This document shows positions 35,801 through 41,878 of a DNA stretch of 41,878 nt, one piece after another (position 1 is the stretch's first letter; the number at the start of each line of letters is the position of its first letter). Under the pieces are notes generated by a model. The model searched no databases. It was not told the origin of the DNA and was given only the letters and a program-made list of their open reading frames with translations. The translations under genes and the position numbers were made by a program. This stretch comes from Rubrivivax sp. (lineage in GTDB: Bacteria; Pseudomonadota; Gammaproteobacteria; Burkholderiales; Burkholderiaceae_C): NCBI GenBank assembly GCA_024641945.1, contig JAHECD010000027.1, positions 1-41,878 on the forward strand. The letters run 5' to 3'.

Positions 35801-38347
35801 CAACGCCGACGTGGTGCCGTTGTCGAGCAGGTCGCGGTAGGCGCGGAAGACGCTGCGCTCGCGCAGCAGGTCGCCATGTTCGGCCTGCGCGCGCCAGATG
35901 GCCACGCCGGGCAGGCGCAGCGAATCCCACGGCACGGTGCCGTCACCCGCACTTGCGGCCACGTACTCCACGCCGAACTCGCCTTTGCGCACATCGACGA
36001 TCGTCTGCTCCGCGCAGCCGGCCACCAGGGCGATCCGGTTGCCGTAGCGTTGGTACGTGTCCAGACGTGCATCCAGCGCGGCGCGCAGGCCGCGCAAGGC
36101 GTCGAGCGCGTCCTGCGTCGGCACGCCCCAGGGCGCGCGATCGGGCGGCGACATCCCGTCGTGCCAACTCTGCGGCGGCGTCGGCGCGGCGGCATGGAAA
36201 TCGGCCAGCGCCTGCCACTGCGTGCGCTGGGTCAGGTCGGCGCCATCGCCGGCACGCAGGGCCTGAAGCTGCATCAGGCCGGGGAAGTTGCCGAGCATCC
36301 CCTTGAGCTCTTTCCACGAGGTGCACACATCCAGCGCGTCGACCGTGTTGACGAGCGGATGCATCGCCGACAGTGCCAGCATCGGCGCATAGGCGCCGCG
36401 GTTCGGCGTGCCCGCAAGCACGATGCGCGCGCCTTCCTGCGCCATGAAGCGGTTCCACACATCGCCCGGCAGCAACTCCATCGCGCGCACCACGAGCCCG
36501 CCCATCGAGTGGGCGAGGATGCGCACCGGCAGCCCCTTGCCGGCACGCGCGGCCAGCGCCTTGTCGACTTCGGCGGCCAGATCTTCCGCGATGCCCTCGA
36601 TCGGACGTCGCCAATCGTAGGCAAACGGAATCACGTCGTAGGTGTCGGAGAGCTCCGCCATCAGGTCGCCGAAGTAGCGGTCCATCGGCTCTTCGGCCAC
36701 GACCTTGGCATCCGGGTAGCGAAGCTTCTTCAACCCGCCGAAGAACAGCGCCAGGGGCGCGGCCCAGACGCGCTTGCCGTCGACCATCAGGTGGCTGCCC
36801 ATGATGCCAGGCAGCACGAACACCGCTGGCCGCTGCCCGGTGTTCGCGATCTGCGGGCGCAGCGCGCGCAGGCCGTCGCTCGCGCGGCCGTCCCACGACA
36901 GCGGGCCGACGGCGCGGAACTGCGTCGGCGCGCTCGACGTGAGGCCCTCGACGATCGCACGCGCGCTCGAATCATTGGTGAAGTAGCGGAAGTGGCTGAC
37001 CTCGGCACCCCGCTCGAAGACGAAGGTCGGGCGCTGCACACGCGGCGTGCCGCCATACATCGAATTGGTATTGACCACCAGGTCGTGGTCGGTCAGGTAA
37101 TAGGCATCGGTCAGCAGCACCTTGAGCCACGACAGCACCGAATCGCCCTGGATGTCGCCCGCCACCACGCGCAATTCACTCGCCAGGCGGATGTCGGGGC
37201 GTGTCAGCACCTGCATCACCGGCCGCCCGGGGATCATCGCTTCGAGCCCCGGAAAGACCGTGGGATCGGTGCGCTCGCGCGCCACCTGGGTCGTGAAGTC
37301 GATCAGTTCGGGCAGCACCGGCAGGCCGGCCTTCTCCAGGCCCCACTGGATAGCGCCGAGGTAGGCATCGAGACGCCCCGACGCCAGCAGCGTCCCACGC
37401 GCCGGGCTGGCCACGCGCACCATGCGCTCGAAGCGCGGCTTGCGCGCCGCGATCAACTGGTTCAGTGCCTCGATCTCGCCGCGATGACGGCTGTAAGGTG
37501 CCCCCTTGAGCAGCGCAAGGTCGGTCGCATCGAATGCCGGGCCGCCACCCTCGCGTGCCGCGCGCACGAGGGTCTCACCGACGAGGCCCCCGCGCGAATA
37601 GGTGACCAGGTGCACCCGCGCATGGTCCGGCAGCGCCTCGAGCACCCTGCGGGCATTGGCGAAAGGTGTCTCGGTGACGCTCTTGTGGTCGAGCCCGTAG
37701 ACCCCGCCACCGTAGAAATCGAAGAGCGACTTCACGAGCACCGGATGGCGTCGCCACAGGTCGGCAAACGAACCCGACAGGCTGGAGAACGTGCCGTGCA
37801 GGAAGACCAGGATCGGCTCGGTGCTCGCCGGGATCTTCACCGGGTCCTTGCCCTTGAAGCTCGGCAGCCCGTCGGGCCCTGGCGGCGGCAGCCGATGCAC
37901 GCCGGGCGATGTGGCGGATTCGAGCTTGTCCGCGGCCACCCGGGCGGTCAGCCGCGCGGCCTGTTCGCGCACCGGACCGGCCACCAATTCCACCGCCTCG
38001 AGCACGACACGGCTGACGAAACCGCGCGACGTGCCCGCCTCACCCGCAGGGCCGGCAAAGGCGAGTTGCGCGTCGACCTGCACGGCGCCGTCGGCGGGCG
38101 GCACGGGCGTGCCGCCGCGTCCTGCGGCGCCGGACTGCGACTGCAACAGCATGGCCGCGTTCGCGGGGTGCAGGACCAGCGTCGGGCCATTCGCGATCGT
38201 CAGCGCCATGACGTCTTCACCGGGCCGCGCGCGCAGCGTGTGCTGGTCCCCGGCGGCGCGGCTGGCGCTGACCGCCACGCGAACGCCACGCACTGTCGTC
38301 TGCGCGGCGCCGGTCACGCGAAAGACGATCTCGTTCGAGGTGGCCAT
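32897..38347 (-). CDS. Giant fusion: two alpha/beta-hydrolase domains, CHAT protease domain and helical tail
   Basis: 1816 residues from ATG 38347 with GGAG upstream; no signal peptide, so cytosolic. About 175-470: first lipase-like hydrolase, oxyanion HGTFSS (184-189), nucleophile S251 in TYSRGG, probable D422 (DHDLVV) and H452. About 505-835: second hydrolase of LCAT/PGAP1 type, LPGIMGSHL, S614 (AHSMGG), D802 (GDGTVPW), H824. About 910-1160: linking region unlike either hydrolase. About 1200-1485: CHAT caspase-like peptidase, H1332 (AGHGAYE) and C1378 (VFVNCCYLG), closing with CYGDPGW. About 1500-1816: helical, TPR-like. CHAT domains are caspase relatives that cut partner proteins in defence and cell-death systems; joining one to two lipases suggests control or self-processing of lipid-cleaving activity. 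That role is inference. No obvious partner gene is adjacent. Confidence 0.88.
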   Translation of the reverse strand: MATSNEIVFRVTGAAQTTVRGVRVAVSASRAAGDQHTLRARPGEDVMALTIANGPTLVLHPANAAMLLQSQSGAAGRGGTPVPPADGAVQVDAQLAFAGPAGEAGTSRGFVSRVVLEAVELVAGPVREQAARLTARVAADKLESATSPGVHRLPPPGPDGLPSFKGKDPVKIPASTEPILVFLHGTFSSLSGSFADLWRRHPVLVKSLFDFYGGGVYGLDHKSVTETPFANARRVLEALPDHARVHLVTYSRGGLVGETLVRAAREGGGPAFDATDLALLKGAPYSRHRGEIEALNQLIAARKPRFERMVRVASPARGTLLASGRLDAYLGAIQWGLEKAGLPVLPELIDFTTQVARERTDPTVFPGLEAMIPGRPVMQVLTRPDIRLASELRVVAGDIQGDSVLSWLKVLLTDAYYLTDHDLVVNTNSMYGGTPRVQRPTFVFERGAEVSHFRYFTNDSSARAIVEGLTSSAPTQFRAVGPLSWDGRASDGLRALRPQIANTGQRPAVFVLPGIMGSHLMVDGKRVWAAPLALFFGGLKKLRYPDAKVVAEEPMDRYFGDLMAELSDTYDVIPFAYDWRRPIEGIAEDLAAEVDKALAARAGKGLPVRILAHSMGGLVVRAMELLPGDVWNRFMAQEGARIVLAGTPNRGAYAPMLALSAMHPLVNTVDALDVCTSWKELKGMLGNFPGLMQLQALRAGDGADLTQRTQWQALADFHAAAPTPPQSWHDGMSPPDRAPWGVPTQDALDALRGLRAALDARLDTYQRYGNRIALVAGCAEQTIVDVRKGEFGVEYVAASAGDGTVPWDSLRLPGVAIWRAQAEHGDLLRERSVFRAYRDLLDNGTTSALPVLSANATRGGAGVDVPAAPATRVWVPVRSPYPPTLGEVQAAALGSGLQPPPAAAADEGPHLPLSVEVVHGDLKHVRDALLLGHYRSETLSGAERTLDNWLGGTLQRALNLGLYPTQHGEQQVFVNCRGGDNPFAPAIRKPEAVIIAGLADEDELTPQRLEDAAGKAAMAWSQFRAQQGGAVPVTLSMASVLVGSGGWRIDVAQSAVAIARGLWKANERLFEEKLPVVSNLTLVELYGDRASMAHTALASVARQERVPMRLVPHVARGAGGRQRPVERGYRGAPYDLVYVTSEGDAHDELRFTLHTGRARSELRARSTQRRLVDRMVASAESEQRHDADLARALFNMLVPLELRPVLAGSSSLFLSLDPASARIPWEILQGRAHVGDPRPFAVRVKMVRTLRLENFRNDPVDNRHLRNVLVIGEPACDEGYPPLPAARLEAVAVRELLQERWVVRLLDERPNARQVMQALNESDWRIVHIAGHGAYEKVPSGPDGTRYGGVVLDGGTFLGPKELAGLDTVPELVFVNCCYLGKIDDALPADKRPVLPPRGEFASTVAEQLMRIGVRCVVAAGWAVDDVAARAFATAFYAALLERRSFADAVLAARQAAYALDPGGNTWAAYQCYGDPGWSLRTQQRSDEARQRPGGALTYRPATPTRADLYAALDEVGWEAKTSHLSAEARAQLVARLRDFEQQEGTVWGEQGRVAEAFATAWADLGELKQAIVWYERAVAADDSSATLRAHELLVNLRVRLAVDESDARTVRRALRDLDRFIQMHASTERLSLRGSAHKRLALLTARRASVSRTALAGHLDDMAQAYVEAATLAGTQDRRTEFYPRMQAACGLLLVRLLAGRPTKDERVGAALIDACVALLESDRAQPDFWSTVGQGEWELYRSLALGRLHKPYSDIAGIWADAHVREPGVKPWSSVRDTVEIVARVARLSHGMASQADAADRLLAQVRGYCVAAS

Positions 38348-38658
38348 GAAGGAGTCTCCTGCTTGCCTGTGGGGACGCGAAACACGCTAACCCAGCGTGC
38401 CATGCCGGGCCATCCCGAGGAACCACCGCCCACGTCGCCGCACACATCGCCCCGTGTTGCGACGTACTGCCGGTCTTTGCCCCTGTGCCAACGCGGAACG
38501 CTGCCGATAATCCCGACACCACACCTCCCCGTTCGCAGCCGCGCGACCTGGGGCCGTGGGCCGCTGCACACGATGGCGGCCCGGGCCGATCCGCGCGCCG
38601 GCTTCACGCTCACGACGCCATGCACCCTGCCCTTACCGCCCCTCTGCGCCTGACCCGC

Positions 38659-39669
38659 ATGCCGATGCGCTGGTTGGCGCCCTTGGCGCTGGCAACGGCC
38701 GCGCAAAGCGCCTGGGCTGCCGACCTCGGGGTGCTGGAATGGAATCGACCGGCTGGACTGCCGCCATTCGCCGAGATCACGCTGACCGATGCCGTGCCGT
38801 TGTCGGCCAGCGAGGTGATCGCACGCGTGGCCTCGCCCGAGGCTTACAAGGTGGCCGGCCTGCGCTACGACCCGTCTCTGTCCCGAATCACGATCGCTGC
38901 ACGCGGCACCGGCAAGGGCCAGGTGCGTCTGCGTCTCGACGGGCTGCCGGCGGATGCCACCGCGCTGGACCTCCTGCTGACGGTACGCGACCGCCTGTCG
39001 GTGACGCTGGCCGAGTACCGCATCGATCTGGCCGGCGGTGCCGCGACGTTCGATCCGGCACCGGCCGGCACGTCATTGGGCGGCACAGCCAGCAAGCCCG
39101 CCACGCCTGCCGTTGCGGTAACGCCGGCGGCATCGCCACCCGGCGCGGCCCGAGCGCCGGAGGCACCCGTTGCCAGCGCGCCCGGCAGTCCCGGTTCAAT
39201 GGCACCGGACACCAGCGCCAAGCCGTCAAGTCCCCCCGCGCCCCCATCGAAGGCCGCAACAAACGCGCCGGCGGCGGCAGCGCCAGCGGCGGCCCCCTCG
39301 CGCGTCGTCGAACCTGCGGCGAGCGACCCGAATACCCAGGTGAAGGCCGCCGTGACGGCTTGGGCGCAGGCCTGGAGCCGGCGTGACGTGGAGGCCTACC
39401 TTGCGTCGTACGTCCCGGCCTATGTCCCGCCGATCGGACCGCGGTCCCACGATGAATGGGTGGCGCAGCGGCGCGAGCGCCTGCTGGCGCGCAAGAACAT
39501 CGCCATCGGCATTTCCGACTTGCGCGTCATGCAACGCAACGGCCATGTCGTCGCCACGTTCGTGCAGGACTATCAGGGCGACGACTACGCCATCGTCGTA
39601 CGCAAGCAGATGCGGTTCGTATTGCGCGACGGCCACTGGCTCATCGAACGCGAACACGTCCTGCTCTGA
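38659..39669 (+). CDS. Exported protein: FimV-like N-terminal domain plus NTF2-like domain
   Basis: 336 residues from ATG 38659 (ATG 38620 gives 349); neither has a strong binding site, and the shorter form has the better signal peptide, ending SAWA. About 24-125 resembles the FimV N-terminal domain: LGVLEWNRPAGLPPFAEITL, ASPEAYKVAGLRYDPSLSRI, and LRLDGLPADATALDLLLTV. An Ala/Pro linker follows. The last 115 residues (VTAWAQAWSRRDVEAYLASY ... FVLRDGHWLIEREHVL) look like the NTF2-like Cds6 domain found on some L,D-transpeptidases. FimV-type proteins act at cell poles in pilus and wall functions. It is divergent from the CHAT/lipase gene over about 310 bases. Confidence 0.75.
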   Translation: MPMRWLAPLALATAAQSAWAADLGVLEWNRPAGLPPFAEITLTDAVPLSASEVIARVASPEAYKVAGLRYDPSLSRITIAARGTGKGQVRLRLDGLPADATALDLLLTVRDRLSVTLAEYRIDLAGGAATFDPAPAGTSLGGTASKPATPAVAVTPAASPPGAARAPEAPVASAPGSPGSMAPDTSAKPSSPPAPPSKAATNAPAAAAPAAAPSRVVEPAASDPNTQVKAAVTAWAQAWSRRDVEAYLASYVPAYVPPIGPRSHDEWVAQRRERLLARKNIAIGISDLRVMQRNGHVVATFVQDYQGDDYAIVVRKQMRFVLRDGHWLIEREHVLL

Positions 39670-39846
39670 GCGGCCGGGTCTGCGTGCAGGCACCGGGCTG
39701 CACGGCCCGGCGGGCTCACGCCGTCCAAGCGTGCAGGTTTAACGCCCCCTTGGCACCTCGACCCCATCAACCCCGGATCTGGGGGGCTCGAGGACCGCTC
39801 TTGGCGTCGAGAATGCACCTTTTGCAATCGACGTTCCTATCGCAAC

Positions 39847-40797
39847 GTGACAAGCGACGAAAGAACCCTGGTCGGCTGGCAAGCGGATCACGCAGAACAA
39901 TGGAACCGTGCGGCCATCCACGTGCCGCACACGTTGCACCGTGCACCGTTGTTCGCGCTGGACGCGCTGGCGGAACTGATCGAGCGCTATCCGAAGGACG
40001 CTTATGCGCTGGTGCACACCAATCACACCAGCGATGGCCAGCGCCGCTGGCGCGAAGGTGACCGGGCGGGCATGCCGGGGCGTCAGGTGATCGATGCCAT
40101 CGCTGGCGGCAGCCTTTGGCTCAACCTTCGCGACGTCGGCCGGTACGACCGCCGATACGCCGATCTGCTGGATGCCACCTATGCAGAAATCGGCGCGCGC
40201 ATGCCGGGCTTCGCACCGCGTTCGCTCAAGATGGGTATTCTGATTTCGTCGCCGCGTGCGCAGGTGCACTACCACTGCGATCTGCCCGGGCAGGCGCTCT
40301 GGCAGATCGTCGGGCGCAAGCGCGTCTACGTGTATGCCCCGCAACCGCCGTTTCTCGAGCGGCAGGCGCTGGAGGACATCGCCTATGCGGGCTTCGAGTT
40401 CAAGCTCGACTACCGGCCCGAATTCGATGCCTCGGCGCAGGTCTTCGACCTCGCGCCCGGCGGCATGCTGACCTGGCCCCTGAACTCGCCGCACCGCGTG
40501 GACAACGAGGACTGCCTGAACATATCGGTCACCACCGAGCACTGGACCGACGACAACCGGCGTTCCCAGCAGATCCACCTGGCGCATGCCGTGCTGCGCC
40601 GCCATCTCGGGTGGTCGGCACGCAGCCAGGCCCGCTCGGGCCCGTCCTACTGGGCCAAGGCCGCGTTGCAGGCGGCGTGGCGCCGCAGCCCCTGGGCCGC
40701 CCAGGTACAACAGGCCAGTCGCCCGGTTGAATTCCGCCTCGATCCTCGCGCGCCCGGTGGCATGGTGGACCTCCCCACGGCCGACCATGGGCAATGA
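39847..40797 (+). CDS. JmjC/cupin-like 2-oxoglutarate-dependent oxygenase
   Basis: 316 residues from GTG 39847. The cupin core is about 125-235: iron ligands H143-x-D145 in HYHCDLPGQ and distal H216 in SPHRVDN, with K158 of VGRKRVYVYAP placed as a 2-oxoglutarate ligand. This is the cupin-8/JmjC-like pattern of protein or small-molecule hydroxylases. The target is unknown. Its stop overlaps the start of the acyltransferase-like gene (ATGA at 40794), so the two probably act together. Confidence 0.8.
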   Translation: MTSDERTLVGWQADHAEQWNRAAIHVPHTLHRAPLFALDALAELIERYPKDAYALVHTNHTSDGQRRWREGDRAGMPGRQVIDAIAGGSLWLNLRDVGRYDRRYADLLDATYAEIGARMPGFAPRSLKMGILISSPRAQVHYHCDLPGQALWQIVGRKRVYVYAPQPPFLERQALEDIAYAGFEFKLDYRPEFDASAQVFDLAPGGMLTWPLNSPHRVDNEDCLNISVTTEHWTDDNRRSQQIHLAHAVLRRHLGWSARSQARSGPSYWAKAALQAAWRRSPWAAQVQQASRPVEFRLDPRAPGGMVDLPTADHGQ

Positions 40798-41878
40798 GCG
40801 CCCTCTCGCATGTTGAGGCAGGTCCCCTCGCGATATCCGGTGTCCCGTTTCCCGCCATGACCCGGTACGTCGCCGACGTCGGCCAGGACCTCGAGTCGTT
40901 CCTGTCACGCTGGACACGCCTGCAACCGGCAACGTCATCCCCATTTCACTCTGTGGCGTGGCTGCGCGCCTGGTACAGCACGATCGGCCGGCACGGCGGC
41001 CGCGAGCCGCTCTTCGTCGGCGTGCGTGATGGTGGCGGCGATGGCGACACCGACTCGATGCTGTTGCCATTGACCCGGCGTCGCTGTGCGGGCCTGTGGG
41101 TCGTGGAATTCGCGGACGGGAGCGTCGTCGACTACAACGCCCCGCTCCTCGCGCCCGGCGGCTGGCATGACGATCCCGCTGTTGCGCATGGCCTCTGGCA
41201 TGAAGTGCGTCGTGTCCTGAAGGGACATGACATCGTGCTGCTCGAGAAGATGCCCGCCCAGCGCGTCGATCAGCCGGGCCTGCGGCCCAGCCCGTTGACA
41301 CCTGCGCTGCGCACCTACGCCTGTTCGATGTCGGGAAACCAGTTCAACGTGGCCGGCGACTGGGACACGTGGCGCCATACGCTCGACAAGCGCGTGCGCA
41401 AGGAGTTCGAGCGTTCGTGGCGGGTCTTCACACGCAGTCCGAATGCGCGATTCGAGCGCATCACCGAACCGCAGCGCGCTCGCGACGTTCTCCATCTTCT
41501 CGAAGTGCAGCAGGCGGCGCGCATGCACGCCCTGGGCTACCCGTACTTGCTCGACCAGCCGGCATTCCGCGATTTCTACCGCCTTGCGCTCGAGGGCGGG
41601 CTGCAGGATGGGTCGGCCGTGCTCACCGCATTGCTCGACGGTGACGATCTCGTGGCCGCGCAGTTCGGTCTCGTCTGCGACGGCCGATATATCGCGCTGC
41701 GTCTGAGCATCGCCGAGGAGGGCTGGAAAAGCTGCTCTCCCGGAAGACTGATGTGCGAGCGCACGGCACGTCACCTGCATGAGCAAGGTCTGACGTGGTT
41801 CGATTTCGGCATCGGCGACTATGCCCACAAGGAGACTTTCAACGTCTCGCACATTCCGCTCGTCGACGCCTGCGAAGC
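40794..41878 (+). CDS. GNAT-like BioF2/FemAB-type acyltransferase (cut by window edge)
   Basis: At least 361 residues from ATG 40794; open to the right edge. The frame begins MSALSHVEAGPLAISGVPFP. The chain has the two-lobed arrangement of the FemAB-like, 'CelD/BcsL' type acetyltransferase domain (Acetyltransf_6), including SPFHSVAWLRAWYSTIG early, KRVRKEFERSWR in the middle, and SPGRLMCERTARHLHEQG followed by WFDFGIGDYAHKETF near the edge. Such proteins often lie in polysaccharide or surface-modification loci. Coupled to the upstream cupin oxygenase; donor and acceptor unknown. Confidence 0.85.
   Translation, partial: MSALSHVEAGPLAISGVPFPAMTRYVADVGQDLESFLSRWTRLQPATSSPFHSVAWLRAWYSTIGRHGGREPLFVGVRDGGGDGDTDSMLLPLTRRRCAGLWVVEFADGSVVDYNAPLLAPGGWHDDPAVAHGLWHEVRRVLKGHDIVLLEKMPAQRVDQPGLRPSPLTPALRTYACSMSGNQFNVAGDWDTWRHTLDKRVRKEFERSWRVFTRSPNARFERITEPQRARDVLHLLEVQQAARMHALGYPYLLDQPAFRDFYRLALEGGLQDGSAVLTALLDGDDLVAAQFGLVCDGRYIALRLSIAEEGWKSCSPGRLMCERTARHLHEQGLTWFDFGIGDYAHKETFNVSHIPLVDACE

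Noticed and set aside
35876..38653. 925-residue plus-strand open frame
   Set aside because: Antisense to the CHAT/lipase gene; rich in His/Arg/Gly with no recognisable motif.
39765..39790. Possible terminator CCCC-GGATCT-GGGG after the FimV-like gene
   Set aside because: Short stem and no T-run on either strand.

Overview
The window is a high-GC, densely coded chromosomal segment. Gene content points to a betaproteobacterium of the order Burkholderiales: a ubiD / lytic transglycosylase / glyA / nrdR / minor-pilin / rib / nusB / tol arrangement, a ZTP riboswitch ahead of glyA, and a PEP-CTERM protein. Genus is not determined. I see no tRNA, rRNA, insertion sequence, phage gene, CRISPR array or attachment site, and base composition looks even throughout, so most of this is core chromosome with some accessory genes, mainly after 30.9 kb.

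Layout. 1-8.7 kb is mostly on the minus strand: a truncated ComEA-like DNA-binding protein, a YgiQ radical-SAM protein, a CpxA/CpxR-like two-component pair, a Spy/CpxP-like lipoprotein, an ABC exporter and a PEP-CTERM SGNH hydrolase with a clear terminator. 8.9-11.6 kb (plus) holds two flavoenzymes: a luciferase-like monooxygenase and a GMC oxidoreductase. Convergent to them, on the minus strand, are ubiD (11.8-13.4 kb) and, beyond its stop codon, a candidate small RNA with its own promoter and terminator.

13.6-30.9 kb is a long plus-strand run. It contains a lytic transglycosylase; glyA under a ZTP riboswitch; nrdR; a six-gene type IV minor pilin operon (FimT-, PilE-, FimT-, PilW-, PilX- and PilV-like) whose first ribosome binding site lies in a nested inverted repeat; a riboflavin operon (ribD, ribBA with a decayed cyclohydrolase half, ribH) coupled to nusB and an aminotransferase; a Ser/Thr kinase with a PEGA domain coupled to a small TssQ-like lipoprotein; and ybgC-tolQ-tolR-tolA. 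tolB and pal do not follow tolA. A minus-strand pair (FAD oxidoreductase and DUF3047 protein) runs into the tolA stop instead.

32.9-38.3 kb (minus) is the most striking gene: one 1816-residue protein that appears to join two separate alpha/beta-hydrolase (lipase-like) domains, a CHAT caspase-like protease domain with a visible His/Cys pair, and a helical repeat tail. Divergent from it is an exported protein joining a FimV-type N-terminal domain to an NTF2-like domain. The window ends with a JmjC/cupin-like oxygenase and a truncated BioF2/FemAB-type acyltransferase, translationally coupled. The CHAT/lipase protein is the best candidate for an undescribed system; a role in proteolytic activation of lipases, cell death or defence is inference only.
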